Both the position numbers and the translations under genes were made by a program. A stretch of DNA of 64,000 bases from Verrucomicrobiaceae bacterium UBA7681 (lineage in GTDB: Bacteria > Verrucomicrobiota > Verrucomicrobiia > Verrucomicrobiales > Verrucomicrobiaceae): positions 46,074 to 110,073 of the forward strand of contig DLGZ01000067.1 of NCBI GenBank assembly GCA_002482965.1, in the 5' to 3' direction. Below the pieces are notes generated by a model. It was given only the letters and a program-made list of their open reading frames with translations, searched no databases and was not told the origin of the DNA. Position 1 is the stretch's first letter. Each line of letters starts with the position of its first letter. Shown one piece after another: positions 24,927 to 33,894 of the stretch.

Positions 24927-25505
24927 ATGAAATACCTCACCATCGTGCGTCATGCGAAATCCAGCTGGGGACAGCCCGGACTCGCAGATCATGATCGCCC
25001 GCTCAATGAGCGTGGGCAGCGCGCAGCTCCAGCAGTCGCCACGTTTTTGCACCGCACCTACTTCGGCGGCGCCGACTCCCCTGCCCTGCTTCCGCTGCCG
25101 GACCGGCTCGTGACCAGCACCGCTCTGCGCGCCCTGGGTACCGCGCAGATCATGCGCGAGACCTTCGCCATGCCGGTGGAAAACCTGCTGCTCGAATCCC
25201 GCCTCTACCTCGCAGAAGCCGACCAAATCCTCGATGTCATGCGCGGTTTTGAAGAAAGCTGGAATCACGCCATGATCTTCGGCCACAATCCCGGCCTCCA
25301 CGACTTCGCCGAGCAAATCCTCGCCCGCGCCAACATCCCCAAGGTGCCCACCTGCACCGCCATCATCATGGCCTTCCCCCACGAATTCTGGGGCCTCGCC
25401 GACTGGAACGAAGCCCAGCTCATCGGCTACATCACCCCCAAGTCCCTCGAACGCCGCTTCCCGGAATTGTACGCCGGCATCTCCCGTGAAGACGGGGATG
25501 ATTAA
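24927..25505 (+). CDS. sixA: SixA-type phosphohistidine phosphatase (histidine phosphatase superfamily)
   Basis: The 192-residue cytoplasmic protein has the superfamily's catalytic motif near the start, VRHAKSSW, with His9 as the phosphorylated nucleophile and Arg8 beside it. The second His is His120 in FGHNPGL. LVTSTALRALGTAQ supplies the conserved Arg. SixA removes phosphate from histidine phosphotransfer domains such as that of ArcB. The product is longer than the E. coli enzyme (161 residues), mainly by an insert at about residues 42-60. It lies downstream of a hybrid kinase with an unpaired receiver, which makes a role in phosphorelay damping tempting, but the distance and the intervening gene make this only a guess. 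Confidence 0.85.
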   Translation: MKYLTIVRHAKSSWGQPGLADHDRPLNERGQRAAPAVATFLHRTYFGGADSPALLPLPDRLVTSTALRALGTAQIMRETFAMPVENLLLESRLYLAEADQILDVMRGFEESWNHAMIFGHNPGLHDFAEQILARANIPKVPTCTAIIMAFPHEFWGLADWNEAQLIGYITPKSLERRFPELYAGISREDGDD

Positions 25506-25541
25506 CCAAAAAACGCGAAGCCGAAATATTGCCTCTCATCA

Positions 25542-26879
25542 CTAGGCCGCATGAGTGGTCTCAGGCACGACCGGACTGCTAACGCGACGGATGGTCACCT
25601 TGTCGATGCGCTGACGATCGGTGTCAGTGGTCTCGATCTGATGCTCACCGGACACGAAGTTCTCCCCTTCTACCGGCACATGTCCGAGGCGATGAAGAAT
25701 GAAGCCGGAAAGAGTGCGGTAAACGCCTTCATCCACTTCCTCCTTGGGAACAACAAGGCCGGTGAGGCTGGCCACCTCCTCAATGCTCATCTGGGCATCG
25801 GCGATCCACACACCCTCGGCTTGCTGACGTGCCTGCGGGCGCTCGCGCTGGTCTTGATCGGGCATGGAGCCGAGAATCGCCTCCATCATGTCATTGAGCG
25901 TCACTAGGCCGGCCACGCCGCCAAACTCATCCACCACCAGAGCCTGATGGCGGCGCTGCCTGCGGAACTCCTCAATCACTCTCGGGCAGGACATCATCTC
26001 AGGTACGAACAACGGCTCCGTCAGCAGCGGTTCCAGCTGAATTGGCCCACCATCCTGCTGCTGCTTCGCCCACAAAGACTTGAGCGCGATGATGCCGAGA
26101 ACGTTGTCACGAGTGCCACGGTGTGCCGGGAAATACGAGTGACCGCTCGCCGCGATCTTCCGACAGTTCTCCTCGTCACTTTCGTCGAGATTGATCCACA
26201 CGATGCTGTTTTTCGGCGTCATCACGTCACCCGCCAGAAGATCATCCAGCTCCAACACCCCCTCCACCATGCGCTGCTCCCCCGGCTTGAAGACACCGGA
26301 CAGCGTCCCCTGATGAATCATGGCACGCACCTCTTCCTCAGACACCCCGGGCTCCGTGCCAGGAACCGCCCCGAACAAGCGCGCGATGAGGCTGCTGGTG
26401 GCATCCAGCAGATTCACCACAGGGGAGGTCAGGCGGGACAGCGTGGCCATCAGCGGACTGAGGCGCATGGCGGTGCTTTCCGGCGACTGGATGGCAAGAC
26501 GTTTGGGCACCAGCTCCCCAATGACCACAGTCAAAAAAGTAATGGTGCCCACCACGATGATCGTTGCGACGGTCTCCGCCCAGACATGCAGATAGGGCAC
26601 CTGGGCCAGCACTGGCGTCAGGTCATCGATCAAATTGCCGCCACTGGAGGCACCCGCCAGGGTGCCCACCAAGGTGATTCCCACCTGCACGGTGGAAAGG
26701 AAAACGCCGGGGTTCTCCACCAGCGCCAGGGCTGTGCGTGCGCCCCTCACATCCTTGTCAACGAGGGGCTGCAGCCGCGCCCGGCGGGAGGAAACAACGG
26801 ACATCTCCGCCATGGAAAAGATCCCATTGGCTATCAGCAACGCAAACAAAAGACCCAGCTCAAAAAGAATTCCAGTCAT
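25542..26879 (-). CDS. CNNM/CorC-type membrane protein (DUF21, CBS pair, CorC_HlyC domains)
   Basis: The ATG at 26879 (MTGILFELGLLF) gives 445 residues; a TTG nine bases upstream is less likely. Residues 1-190 are the DUF21 domain with membrane helices (ELGLLFALLIANGIFSMAEM, then VATIIVVGTITFLTVVIGEL). A CBS pair follows at about 205-330 (DVMTPKNSIVWINLDES ... HQALVVDEFGGVAGLVTLND), and a CorC_HlyC domain closes the protein. This is the order of the hemolysin-C/CNNM family, which includes Mg/Co transport proteins such as MpfA and YhdP. The E and K residues at the DUF21 core needed for Mg transport (GELVPK) are present. Its stop lies 36 bases from that of the convergent sixA. Confidence 0.9.
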   Translation of the reverse strand: MTGILFELGLLFALLIANGIFSMAEMSVVSSRRARLQPLVDKDVRGARTALALVENPGVFLSTVQVGITLVGTLAGASSGGNLIDDLTPVLAQVPYLHVWAETVATIIVVGTITFLTVVIGELVPKRLAIQSPESTAMRLSPLMATLSRLTSPVVNLLDATSSLIARLFGAVPGTEPGVSEEEVRAMIHQGTLSGVFKPGEQRMVEGVLELDDLLAGDVMTPKNSIVWINLDESDEENCRKIAASGHSYFPAHRGTRDNVLGIIALKSLWAKQQQDGGPIQLEPLLTEPLFVPEMMSCPRVIEEFRRQRRHQALVVDEFGGVAGLVTLNDMMEAILGSMPDQDQRERPQARQQAEGVWIADAQMSIEEVASLTGLVVPKEEVDEGVYRTLSGFILHRLGHVPVEGENFVSGEHQIETTDTDRQRIDKVTIRRVSSPVVPETTHAA

Positions 26880-26952
26880 TGGCCGCAACCAACCGCCGAA
26901 TCACTCTCTCTGCAATGACAACACGGCATGTGATGCTCGTTGCCGCAGCCCC

Positions 26953-27840
26953 TCACCTTCCCATCCGGCTCCGGTGCTCACTCGGCCGCCACCCAATCCA
27001 CTTCTTGAACGTGTTGCTGAACACAAACGGGTTCTGATACCCTACCTCGTGCGAGATCGTCTCGATCTTCAAATTCGTCGTGCTCAGCAGTTCCGCCGCC
27101 TTGCGCATCCGCAGCCACGTCACGTGATGCATCGGCGTACGCCCCAGCGCCTTCCGGCATAGCCGCCGCAGATGCTCCGCGCTCACATGCGCCTGATGCG
27201 CCAGCTCGTCCAGCGTCCAGTCGTAGCCCACATTGGCGGAAACCTTCTCCCAAATCCGATGCAATCGGTCATCCACCTGCCAGGGCTGCGCAAAGCGCTC
27301 AATGTAGTGCTGGATCAGCTCCACCCAATGAAACATCGCCGCCGGCTTGGCATCGTGACCAGCTTCCTCAATAAGTCCTTCAATGGCATGCCACAGCGCC
27401 GCACCGGCAAACGGCGCCATCAGCGGCGAGCTGCTGCTCAGGATCGGCGTCTGCTCCGGCTGCTGCTCATAGCGCACCCAGCAGCAGCGCCAGATCTTGC
27501 CAGGCACCGCATGAAAGGCGTTCACCATGAAAGGCGGCAGCGCCACGGCCATGCCCGCGCTGCATTTCTTCCACACCCCATCCACCAGCACGCGCCCCTC
27601 CCCTTCCAGGCAGGCGAGGAAATACAGCCCGCCCTGATGCATGCGCACGATCCGATAAGGCGCGCGCGCCGTCATCACCCCCGCATGCGCAATGCGGTGC
27701 GTCGCCAGCGTGCCACACAGCGGCGCACTGCGCAGCCACGCCCTCGTGTCCCGCTCCGACCCCCGCACCATCCGGTACTCGGTGTCAGGCCCGTGGGTGT
27801 GCGTTTCGGATAGCTCTTGGATGGCAGCTTTGGCGTGCAT
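26953..27840 (-). CDS. AraC-family transcriptional regulator
   Basis: The 295-residue product has an N-terminal cupin-like sensing domain (residues 40-140, with RIVRMHQGGLYFLACLEGEG and GMAVALPPFMVNAFHAVPG). A C-terminal pair of helix-turn-helix motifs follows at about residues 205-290: DWTLDELAHQAHVSAEHLRR, then IETISHEVGYQNPFVFSNTF and KKWIGWRPSEH. This is the pattern of AraC/XylS carbohydrate-type activators. It lies divergently from the TIM-barrel gene with a 110-base gap between the starts, so it probably controls that gene. The inducer is not evident. The next gene downstream on its strand is the CNNM gene, after 73 bases. Confidence 0.9.
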   Translation of the reverse strand: MHAKAAIQELSETHTHGPDTEYRMVRGSERDTRAWLRSAPLCGTLATHRIAHAGVMTARAPYRIVRMHQGGLYFLACLEGEGRVLVDGVWKKCSAGMAVALPPFMVNAFHAVPGKIWRCCWVRYEQQPEQTPILSSSSPLMAPFAGAALWHAIEGLIEEAGHDAKPAAMFHWVELIQHYIERFAQPWQVDDRLHRIWEKVSANVGYDWTLDELAHQAHVSAEHLRRLCRKALGRTPMHHVTWLRMRKAAELLSTTNLKIETISHEVGYQNPFVFSNTFKKWIGWRPSEHRSRMGR

Positions 27841-27950
27841 GTAAGGCCGGTTTACGGTTGGATGTGGTAATTGATCCTGTTTGACGGCGGTTGCAAACCT
27901 CTGTCATCCACCCTCAACTATCCTAAACCACCGTCAACCCACTCAACACC

Positions 27951-28814
27951 ATGCCCAATCCCTGGACCGGAATCGGAAATCCCTACTCGAAGCAAGAAGT
28001 CGTGGACCGCCTCAAAGCCACCCGCGCTAAAGGTGAGCCGATCATCGCCGCCGGCGCAGGCACAGGCATCAGCGCCAAGTTCATCGAAAAGGGCGGTGCC
28101 GATTTGATCATCATTTATAACAGCGGTCGCTTCCGCATGATGGGCCACGGCAGCACCTGCGGCCTCATGGCCTATGGAGACGCCAATGCCATCGCCATGG
28201 AGATCGGCGAATACGAAGTCCTGCCCGTCGTCAAAGAGATCCCCGTCGTGTGCGGCGTGCACGCCACCGACCCCCGCCGCCGCATGTGGCACTGGCTCGG
28301 CCGCGTCAAGGAGATGGGCTTCTCCGGTGTGAACAACTTCCCCACCCACACCATCGTGGACGGCCATTTCCGCGGCGTCTTGGAAGAAACCGGCATGAGC
28401 GTGGAAAAAGAGTTCGAAATGGTCGGCCTCGCCACGCGCATGGACATGTTCAGCATCGTCTATGTGGCAACCCCTGAGGAGGCCATCAAAATGGCCAAAA
28501 ACGGCGCAGACGCCATCATCGCGCACGTCGGCACCACCGTGGGCGGCAGCATCGGCGTCACCAATGCCGTGGTAAGCTGGGACCACACCGTGAAAGTCAC
28601 CCAGGACATCATTGATGCCGCGAAAAGCGTGAACCCAAACGTATTCACCCTCACCCACGGCGGACCGATCAATACCCCCAAGGACGTGGAATTTATCCTC
28701 AGCAAGACCTCGGCAGACGGTTTCGTCGGTGCCAGCAGCCTGGAGCGCATGGGAGTGGAGGATTCGCTGACCAGCCTGACCCGCGAATTCAAACGCGTCC
28801 CCATCGGGCGTTAG
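27951..28814 (+). CDS. TIM-barrel protein of the phosphoenolpyruvate hydrolase family (PF09370 type)
   Basis: The 287-residue cytoplasmic protein has the alternating strand/helix layout of a TIM barrel and the family's key segments: IIAAGAGTGISAKFIEKGG at the first strand, IIIYNSGRFRMMGHGSTCG, and VVCGVHATDPRRRMWHWL. The C-terminal half has DAIIAHVGTTVGGSIGV and FTLTHGGPINTP. The family is annotated as phosphoenolpyruvate hydrolase-like or TIM-barrel signal-transduction proteins; the true reaction is poorly established. It is often next to a Tm-1-like (UPF0261) ATP-binding partner, which is absent here. The divergent AraC gene suggests induction by a small molecule. The region between them has CTCAAC/GTCAAC-type words at 27905-27945 that could be regulator sites. 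Confidence 0.85.
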   Translation: MPNPWTGIGNPYSKQEVVDRLKATRAKGEPIIAAGAGTGISAKFIEKGGADLIIIYNSGRFRMMGHGSTCGLMAYGDANAIAMEIGEYEVLPVVKEIPVVCGVHATDPRRRMWHWLGRVKEMGFSGVNNFPTHTIVDGHFRGVLEETGMSVEKEFEMVGLATRMDMFSIVYVATPEEAIKMAKNGADAIIAHVGTTVGGSIGVTNAVVSWDHTVKVTQDIIDAAKSVNPNVFTLTHGGPINTPKDVEFILSKTSADGFVGASSLERMGVEDSLTSLTREFKRVPIGR

Positions 28815-28864
28815 CCCCCGTCTTTACCCCCCATAAGGGAGGCTTTAGGCCTACGATTCGCATT

Positions 28865-28892
28865 TTGCAAAAAAATTACCGGCGTGTATGGT
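28865..28892 (+). promoter_or_regulatory. Candidate sigma-70-type promoter for ftsH
   Basis: TTGCAA at 28865-28870 and TATGGT at 28887-28892 are separated by 16 bases and lie 37 bases before the ftsH start. The boxes are weak matches to the consensus. A short inverted repeat, GTTAC (28902-28906) and GTAAC (28913-28917), follows between them and the start codon and may be a regulator site. This is inference from pattern only. Confidence 0.3.
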
Positions 28893-28928
28893 CGGACTCG
28901 CGTTACTTAGCTGTAACAACCCCCGCAC

Positions 28929-31076
28929 ATGTCCGACGACCCCTTCAACAATCGCCCCGACGGCCCCAACCGCCGCAACCAAGATCCTCAGTTCAACTGG
29001 CGTGGTTTCATGCTTTTCGCGCTTGCGATCACCCTGCTGATCTCGGCCTTCTTGATCCCCAAGGGAATGAACGGCGGACGCAAGGTCTTCGACTACGCAG
29101 AATTCAAAGCCCACGTTGAAGCGGGCCTGATCGACCCAAATAAAAAGCTGGTCCTCATCAATTCAGACGCCACCTCAAAGCAGATCATTGAAGGCAGCTA
29201 TTTCCCAATGCCTGCCAGCGTCACGACGCCGCAAGCGGGCAAAACGGGTGACTCCGAGCCAGCCGCGCCCGGTGTGAGCAAACCCGTCGTTACCGAACCG
29301 GCGAAAGAACTCACTGAAAAGCCTGCTTTAGAAACCTCCAAATCGGAGTCCAAGGATTTCAGTGTCCCAGTAAACATCGCCTACCAAAAGGAGGAGCTGC
29401 GAGAGCTTCTCAAAGCTCACAATCTTGTGCTGATCCCATCTTATGAAAATGAGATGTTGTCCTCCCTCATCGGCTTCCTGGTGCCGCTGCTGCTCATCCT
29501 CGCCATCTTCTACTTCCTCGTACGCCAGCAGCTTCGCAGCGCAGGCCGTGGGGCCATGAGCTTTGGCAAGAGCAAGGCCAAGATGCTCGCTCAGGACCGC
29601 AACAAGGTCACATTTAAGGACGTGGCCGGCGTGGAAGAAGCCAAGGAAGAAGTGCAGGAAATCGTCGAGTTCCTCAAGGACCCGAAGAAATTCCAGCGCC
29701 TCGGCGGCAAGATCCCCAAAGGCGTCCTCATGACCGGCCCTCCCGGCACCGGCAAAACCCTGCTGGCCAAAGCCATCGCCGGCGAAGCCGACGTCCCCTT
29801 CTTCAGCATCAGCGGCTCAGACTTCGTCGAAATGTTCGTCGGTGTCGGTGCCAGCCGTGTGCGTGACATGTTTGAGCAGGGCAAAAAGAACGCCCCTTGC
29901 TTGATCTTCATCGACGAAATCGACGCCGTGGGCCGTCATCGCGGTCACGGCATGGGCGGTGGTCACGACGAACGTGAGCAGACCCTCAATGCATTGCTCG
30001 TCGAAATGGACGGCTTTGACACCCAGGAAGGCATCATCATCATCGCCGCCACCAACCGCGCCGATGTGCTCGATCCCGCCCTGCTTCGCCCAGGCCGCTT
30101 CGACCGCCAGGTCACCGTAAACCTTCCCGACGTGAAAGGCCGCGAGGAAATCCTCCGCGTTCACGCCAAGAAGGTGAAGCTGTCCGACGGCGCCGACCTC
30201 TCCAAGATCGCCCGTGGCACCCCCGGATTCTCCGGTGCCGAACTGGCCAACCTTCTCAACGAAGCCGCCCTCCTCGCCGCACGCAGAAACATGAAGTCCA
30301 TCACCAATCCCGAGCTCGAAGAAGCCCGTGACAAGGTGCGCTGGGGCCGTGAACGCCGCAGCATGGCCCTCACCGAGAAGGAAAAGGAAAACACCGCCTA
30401 TCATGAGGCAGGCCACGCCATCCTCAATGAAGTGCTGGAACACACCGACCCCCTTCACAAAGTCACCATCATTCCACGCGGTCCTTCGCTTGGCGTCACC
30501 ATGATGCTGCCGGAGGAAGACAAGTTCACCCACCGCAAGAGCGAGCTCATCTCCAATCTCATTGTCACCATGGGCGGCCGTGTGGCCGAAGAAATCCAGT
30601 TTGGTGATGTGACCAGCGGAGCCAGCGGCGACATCCGCATGGCCTCACGCATCGCCCGCAGCATGATCTGCTCTTGGGGCATGAGCACAAAGCTCGGCAT
30701 GATCGAGTATGGCGAAAACGAAAGCACCTCCTTCATGGGTCGTGGCAGCAGCAACTACAGCGAGGACACCGCGCAGAAGATCGACGAAGAAGTGAAACGC
30801 CTCATCGACGAAGCCTACGCCACAGCCAAGGAAGTCCTGCTGAAGCACAAGGACAAGCTCGACGTCCTCGCCCACGCCTTGCTCGAGTACGAAACCCTCG
30901 ATGGCAACCACATCAAGGAAATCATGGCTCACGGCCGCCTCCTGAATCCACCCGAAAACAAGAGCAAGCCACCACCCCCGCCACCCCTTCCCAAATCCCC
31001 CGACGCACGCCCAGTAAAGCGTGAAGACGAAGACGACGGCGGCATGGCCCCAGGCCTGACCGGCGTGCCCGCCTGA
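28929..31076 (+). CDS. ftsH: ATP-dependent zinc metalloprotease FtsH
   Basis: FtsH is the membrane-anchored AAA protease that removes misfolded membrane proteins and regulatory targets. The 715-residue product has two membrane helices, about 27-44 and 179-197, around a periplasmic domain. The ATPase has Walker A GPPGTGKT at 270-277, Walker B LIFIDEID and an SRH with TNRADVLDPALLRPGRFD. The zinc site HEAGH is at 492-496. The periplasmic domain carries an extra Pro/Glu/Lys-rich segment (about residues 95-142) not found in E. coli. The C-terminus is also unusual: a proline run (KPPPPPPLPKSP) and an acidic tail. A strong terminator follows. These extras are likely linkers. Confidence 0.97.
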   Translation: MSDDPFNNRPDGPNRRNQDPQFNWRGFMLFALAITLLISAFLIPKGMNGGRKVFDYAEFKAHVEAGLIDPNKKLVLINSDATSKQIIEGSYFPMPASVTTPQAGKTGDSEPAAPGVSKPVVTEPAKELTEKPALETSKSESKDFSVPVNIAYQKEELRELLKAHNLVLIPSYENEMLSSLIGFLVPLLLILAIFYFLVRQQLRSAGRGAMSFGKSKAKMLAQDRNKVTFKDVAGVEEAKEEVQEIVEFLKDPKKFQRLGGKIPKGVLMTGPPGTGKTLLAKAIAGEADVPFFSISGSDFVEMFVGVGASRVRDMFEQGKKNAPCLIFIDEIDAVGRHRGHGMGGGHDEREQTLNALLVEMDGFDTQEGIIIIAATNRADVLDPALLRPGRFDRQVTVNLPDVKGREEILRVHAKKVKLSDGADLSKIARGTPGFSGAELANLLNEAALLAARRNMKSITNPELEEARDKVRWGRERRSMALTEKEKENTAYHEAGHAILNEVLEHTDPLHKVTIIPRGPSLGVTMMLPEEDKFTHRKSELISNLIVTMGGRVAEEIQFGDVTSGASGDIRMASRIARSMICSWGMSTKLGMIEYGENESTSFMGRGSSNYSEDTAQKIDEEVKRLIDEAYATAKEVLLKHKDKLDVLAHALLEYETLDGNHIKEIMAHGRLLNPPENKSKPPPPPPLPKSPDARPVKREDEDDGGMAPGLTGVPA

Positions 31077-31120
31077 CCAGAAGTGGGATCATCTTGATCC
31101 CTTCAATTCAATACTCAGTG

Positions 31121-31142
31121 GGGGGATCTGAAAAGATCCCCC
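31121..31142 (+). terminator. Rho-independent terminator after ftsH
   Basis: GGGGGATCT (31121-31129), loop GAAA, AGATCCCCC (31134-31142), then TTCTTCATTT. This is a perfect 9-bp stem with a stable GNRA-type tetraloop and a T-rich tail. It lies 45 bases after the ftsH stop and 5 bases before the stop of the convergent RapA-type gene, so it may serve both directions, although the minus-strand side lacks a T-run. Confidence 0.85.
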
Positions 31143-31146
31143 TTCT

Positions 31147-33882
31147 TCATTTCAACCTCAGCACCAACCGCACCGCATCCAACCGCAGCGTCGTAGCACC
31201 AATGGCCGCCGCCAGCGCATCCCGCTGATCTCGCAAGGCAACGATCTCCTCAGGCCGCACATGCGGATTCCGCGCCTGCAAATCTTCGAGACGGGAGATC
31301 TCTTCATCCATCTGCTTGCGCATGGCCGTGCTGGCACGCTGCTGCAACGTCTTGAGCTGCGCTTCGGCAAGCTGCCGCGCTTTGTCCAGCATGCTGGGCA
31401 GCAGCTTGTGGCGGACGGTTTCGTTTTCCACGGTGCGCGTCGGATCTCCCGGCGTGAGCTTCGCACGAGTGAAGCCAGCATCAGCACTCAGATCGCGGCC
31501 CTGATGATCGACAGCGACACGCAGCGGCATGGCAGGCATGAACCGCGTGGCATGCAGGACTGGCGGCGCGATGCACTCGGCAATGAAATACGTTTGCAGA
31601 ACCAGTCCTTCGCCACCCGAGGCCTTCCAGAAGGCGAATCCGGCATTGCCAGCATGAGAGCCGAGCAGCACATCGAGAGCCGCACAGACGAGCGGATGAT
31701 CCCACGTGAGAAACGCTTCGTGATCGCGTGAAAGCGCACGTTCACGATCAAAGGAAAAAGTAAGCCCTTCCTCCGGCAACGAAGGCAGCGCGTCCGTAAT
31801 CAGATTGTCAGGTCGAATGTACCACGTGCGGTGCGTCATCTCCTCCACATGCATCCCGAAATGATCCAGCAGGCGGATGAAGAAGCGCTCAAAATCGAGC
31901 CCCGCATCCACATCTCGAATGCGCTCAATCATGCGCGCAGCGAGGCGTGGTTTGCACGAGTTCAGTTCCAGCAGGCGGTTGTGCCCGCGTTCAAGTTTTT
32001 GTCTCACTTCCAGCCGCAGTCCCTTCGAGCGGCGAATGCAATTATCAAGCTTCTTGCCATCGAACTCAGCGCACAGAGCTTCGATCTCTTCAGCAAAGCT
32101 GTGCAAAAGCTGCGTGGCCCCTTGCAGGCTATGTTCAAAGGCGTCGAGGCCTTCATGATACCAGCGGGCCAGCACCTCACCTTCACTGCCAGCGATAAAC
32201 GGCACATGAATGTTGATGTCGCCCTTTTGGCCGATGCGGTCGAGACGCCCAATGCGTTGTTCGAGCAGTTCAGGATCGCGCGGCAGATCGTACAACACCA
32301 GGTGCTGCGCGAACTGAAAATTGCGCCCTTCACTGCCGATCTCAGAGCAAAGCAGAATGCGCGCGCCTTCAGGATCAGCAAACGCCGCAGCGTGCCGGTC
32401 CCGCTGCATCAGGGTGAGGCCTTCGTGAAAGAGCACGGCATGCACATTAATCTCACGCAGCAGCCGCTCATGGGTGTCTTCAGCGAGTTTGCGCGTCCGG
32501 CAGATCAGCAGAACTTTGGCTTCGCCCAATTCACGCAGGGTCGCAGCCAGCCAGCGGATGAGCGTATCTTCCCGCGTCGCGCCCATCTCAAACGCCAGCG
32601 GCCTCAGATGACACTTACGCGGTGGGAATCCCTGAATGACGGCACGGGTGTTCCGAAACATCACGCGACCAGTACCAAATTCATCCAAAAGATCGGCCAC
32701 GAGGCGCTGACGTGCCGTTTCATCGCCTCCAGCAAGCTGCTCGGCGTGCTGCTGCACACGTGGCGAATGGCTGGCAAAGAGCTCACGGTCAGCCTCACTC
32801 ATCAGGCCGCCTTTCAGGATGCGATCAACCACCTCCGCCACCTGCTCATACCGGCTGGATTCAGCCAGAAAGGCGTTCAGGTCACCATAGCGATCCGGGT
32901 CCAGCAGCCGCAGCCGCGCGAAGTGCCCTTCAGCACCGAGTTGCTGCGGCGTGGCGGTGAGCAGCAGCACTCCCGGCACACGCTGCGCGATGGCCTCGAC
33001 CACCTGATAGGCGACCCCAGGCGCTCCGACGGCCCATTCAAGATGGTGCGCTTCATCAACGATCAGCAGATCCCAAGCCGCATCCGCCGCCTGCTGCGCA
33101 CGCTTCGTCGAACCGCTCAGAAGCGACAGCGGGCAAAGAACCAACTGGCTGTCGAGAAAGGGATTGCCCTCAGGATCACCCGCTTCGATGGCAGCGCAGC
33201 GCTCTTCATCAAACAGGCTGAACATCAGATTAAACCGCCGCAGCAGCTCGACAAACCACTGATGCGGCAGCGCATCAGGCACCAGCACCAAGATGCGTGA
33301 AGCACGCCCGGTGAGGTTCAGTCGATGCAGAATCAAGCCAGCCTCAATCGTTTTACCCAGACCCACTTCATCCGCGAGCAAAACGCGCGGCAGCAGCCGC
33401 CCCGTCACATCAGCCGCAATGGACATCTGATGCGGAATGGGATCGACACGCCCCCCGATGAAACCCCGCACCGGCGAGGCCTGCATCCGGCAGCGCCATT
33501 CCACAGCCTCAGCACGCAGCGCAAAGGCCTGCAGATCATCAATACTCGCGGCCAGCAGCCTCTCCTCCGGCCCGCCGAGGCTCAGAGTGTCCGCAAGGTC
33601 GGACTCAGGGATGCTGCGTGTGCCACAGAGGTAGATCAAAGCACCATCGATGGAGCTGACGGAGTCGATTTGCAGCTCGGCACCATCGCGCAGGCTGATT
33701 TTGTCGCCAGCCTGGAAACTGGCGCGGCGCAGAGGTGCCCCATTGCGGGCATAGCGGCGTTTTTCGCCTGCGGCGGGAAAGCGCAGATCAATGAAGTTGC
33801 CTTCAATGCTGCTGACGATTCCGAGCCCCAGTTCGGGCTCGCTTTGACTGATCCAGCGCTGGCCGGGTGCGGGGGCTTCCAT
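31147..33882 (-). CDS. RapA-type SNF2-family ATPase (RNA polymerase-associated)
   Basis: This 911-residue protein is organised like RapA/HepA (968 residues in E. coli), the Swi2/Snf2 ATPase that recycles RNA polymerase. Residues 1-100 are a Tudor/SH3-like N-terminal part (GQRWISQSEPELGLGIVSSI). The helicase core starts with motif I DEVGLGKTIEAG (Lys at 177) and motif II DEAHH (276-280). Later come motif III LLLTATPQQL, motif V ILLCSEIGSEGRNFQ and motif VI QRIGRLDRIGQKGDI. The C-terminal third has a coiled stretch (KQMDEEISRLEDL). The match to RapA is by motif order and size, not by tested orthology; other bacterial SNF2 proteins share the core. It starts 12 bases after the stop of a small exported protein gene. 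Confidence 0.88.
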   Translation of the reverse strand: MEAPAPGQRWISQSEPELGLGIVSSIEGNFIDLRFPAAGEKRRYARNGAPLRRASFQAGDKISLRDGAELQIDSVSSIDGALIYLCGTRSIPESDLADTLSLGGPEERLLAASIDDLQAFALRAEAVEWRCRMQASPVRGFIGGRVDPIPHQMSIAADVTGRLLPRVLLADEVGLGKTIEAGLILHRLNLTGRASRILVLVPDALPHQWFVELLRRFNLMFSLFDEERCAAIEAGDPEGNPFLDSQLVLCPLSLLSGSTKRAQQAADAAWDLLIVDEAHHLEWAVGAPGVAYQVVEAIAQRVPGVLLLTATPQQLGAEGHFARLRLLDPDRYGDLNAFLAESSRYEQVAEVVDRILKGGLMSEADRELFASHSPRVQQHAEQLAGGDETARQRLVADLLDEFGTGRVMFRNTRAVIQGFPPRKCHLRPLAFEMGATREDTLIRWLAATLRELGEAKVLLICRTRKLAEDTHERLLREINVHAVLFHEGLTLMQRDRHAAAFADPEGARILLCSEIGSEGRNFQFAQHLVLYDLPRDPELLEQRIGRLDRIGQKGDINIHVPFIAGSEGEVLARWYHEGLDAFEHSLQGATQLLHSFAEEIEALCAEFDGKKLDNCIRRSKGLRLEVRQKLERGHNRLLELNSCKPRLAARMIERIRDVDAGLDFERFFIRLLDHFGMHVEEMTHRTWYIRPDNLITDALPSLPEEGLTFSFDRERALSRDHEAFLTWDHPLVCAALDVLLGSHAGNAGFAFWKASGGEGLVLQTYFIAECIAPPVLHATRFMPAMPLRVAVDHQGRDLSADAGFTRAKLTPGDPTRTVENETVRHKLLPSMLDKARQLAEAQLKTLQQRASTAMRKQMDEEISRLEDLQARNPHVRPEEIVALRDQRDALAAAIGATTLRLDAVRLVLRLK

Positions 33883-33894
33883 CAGTGACTGTTT

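Noticed and set aside
31831..33300. Plus-strand frame of 489 codons opposite the RapA-type gene
   Set aside because: The RapA-type motifs are all on the other strand; this is a GC-driven shadow.
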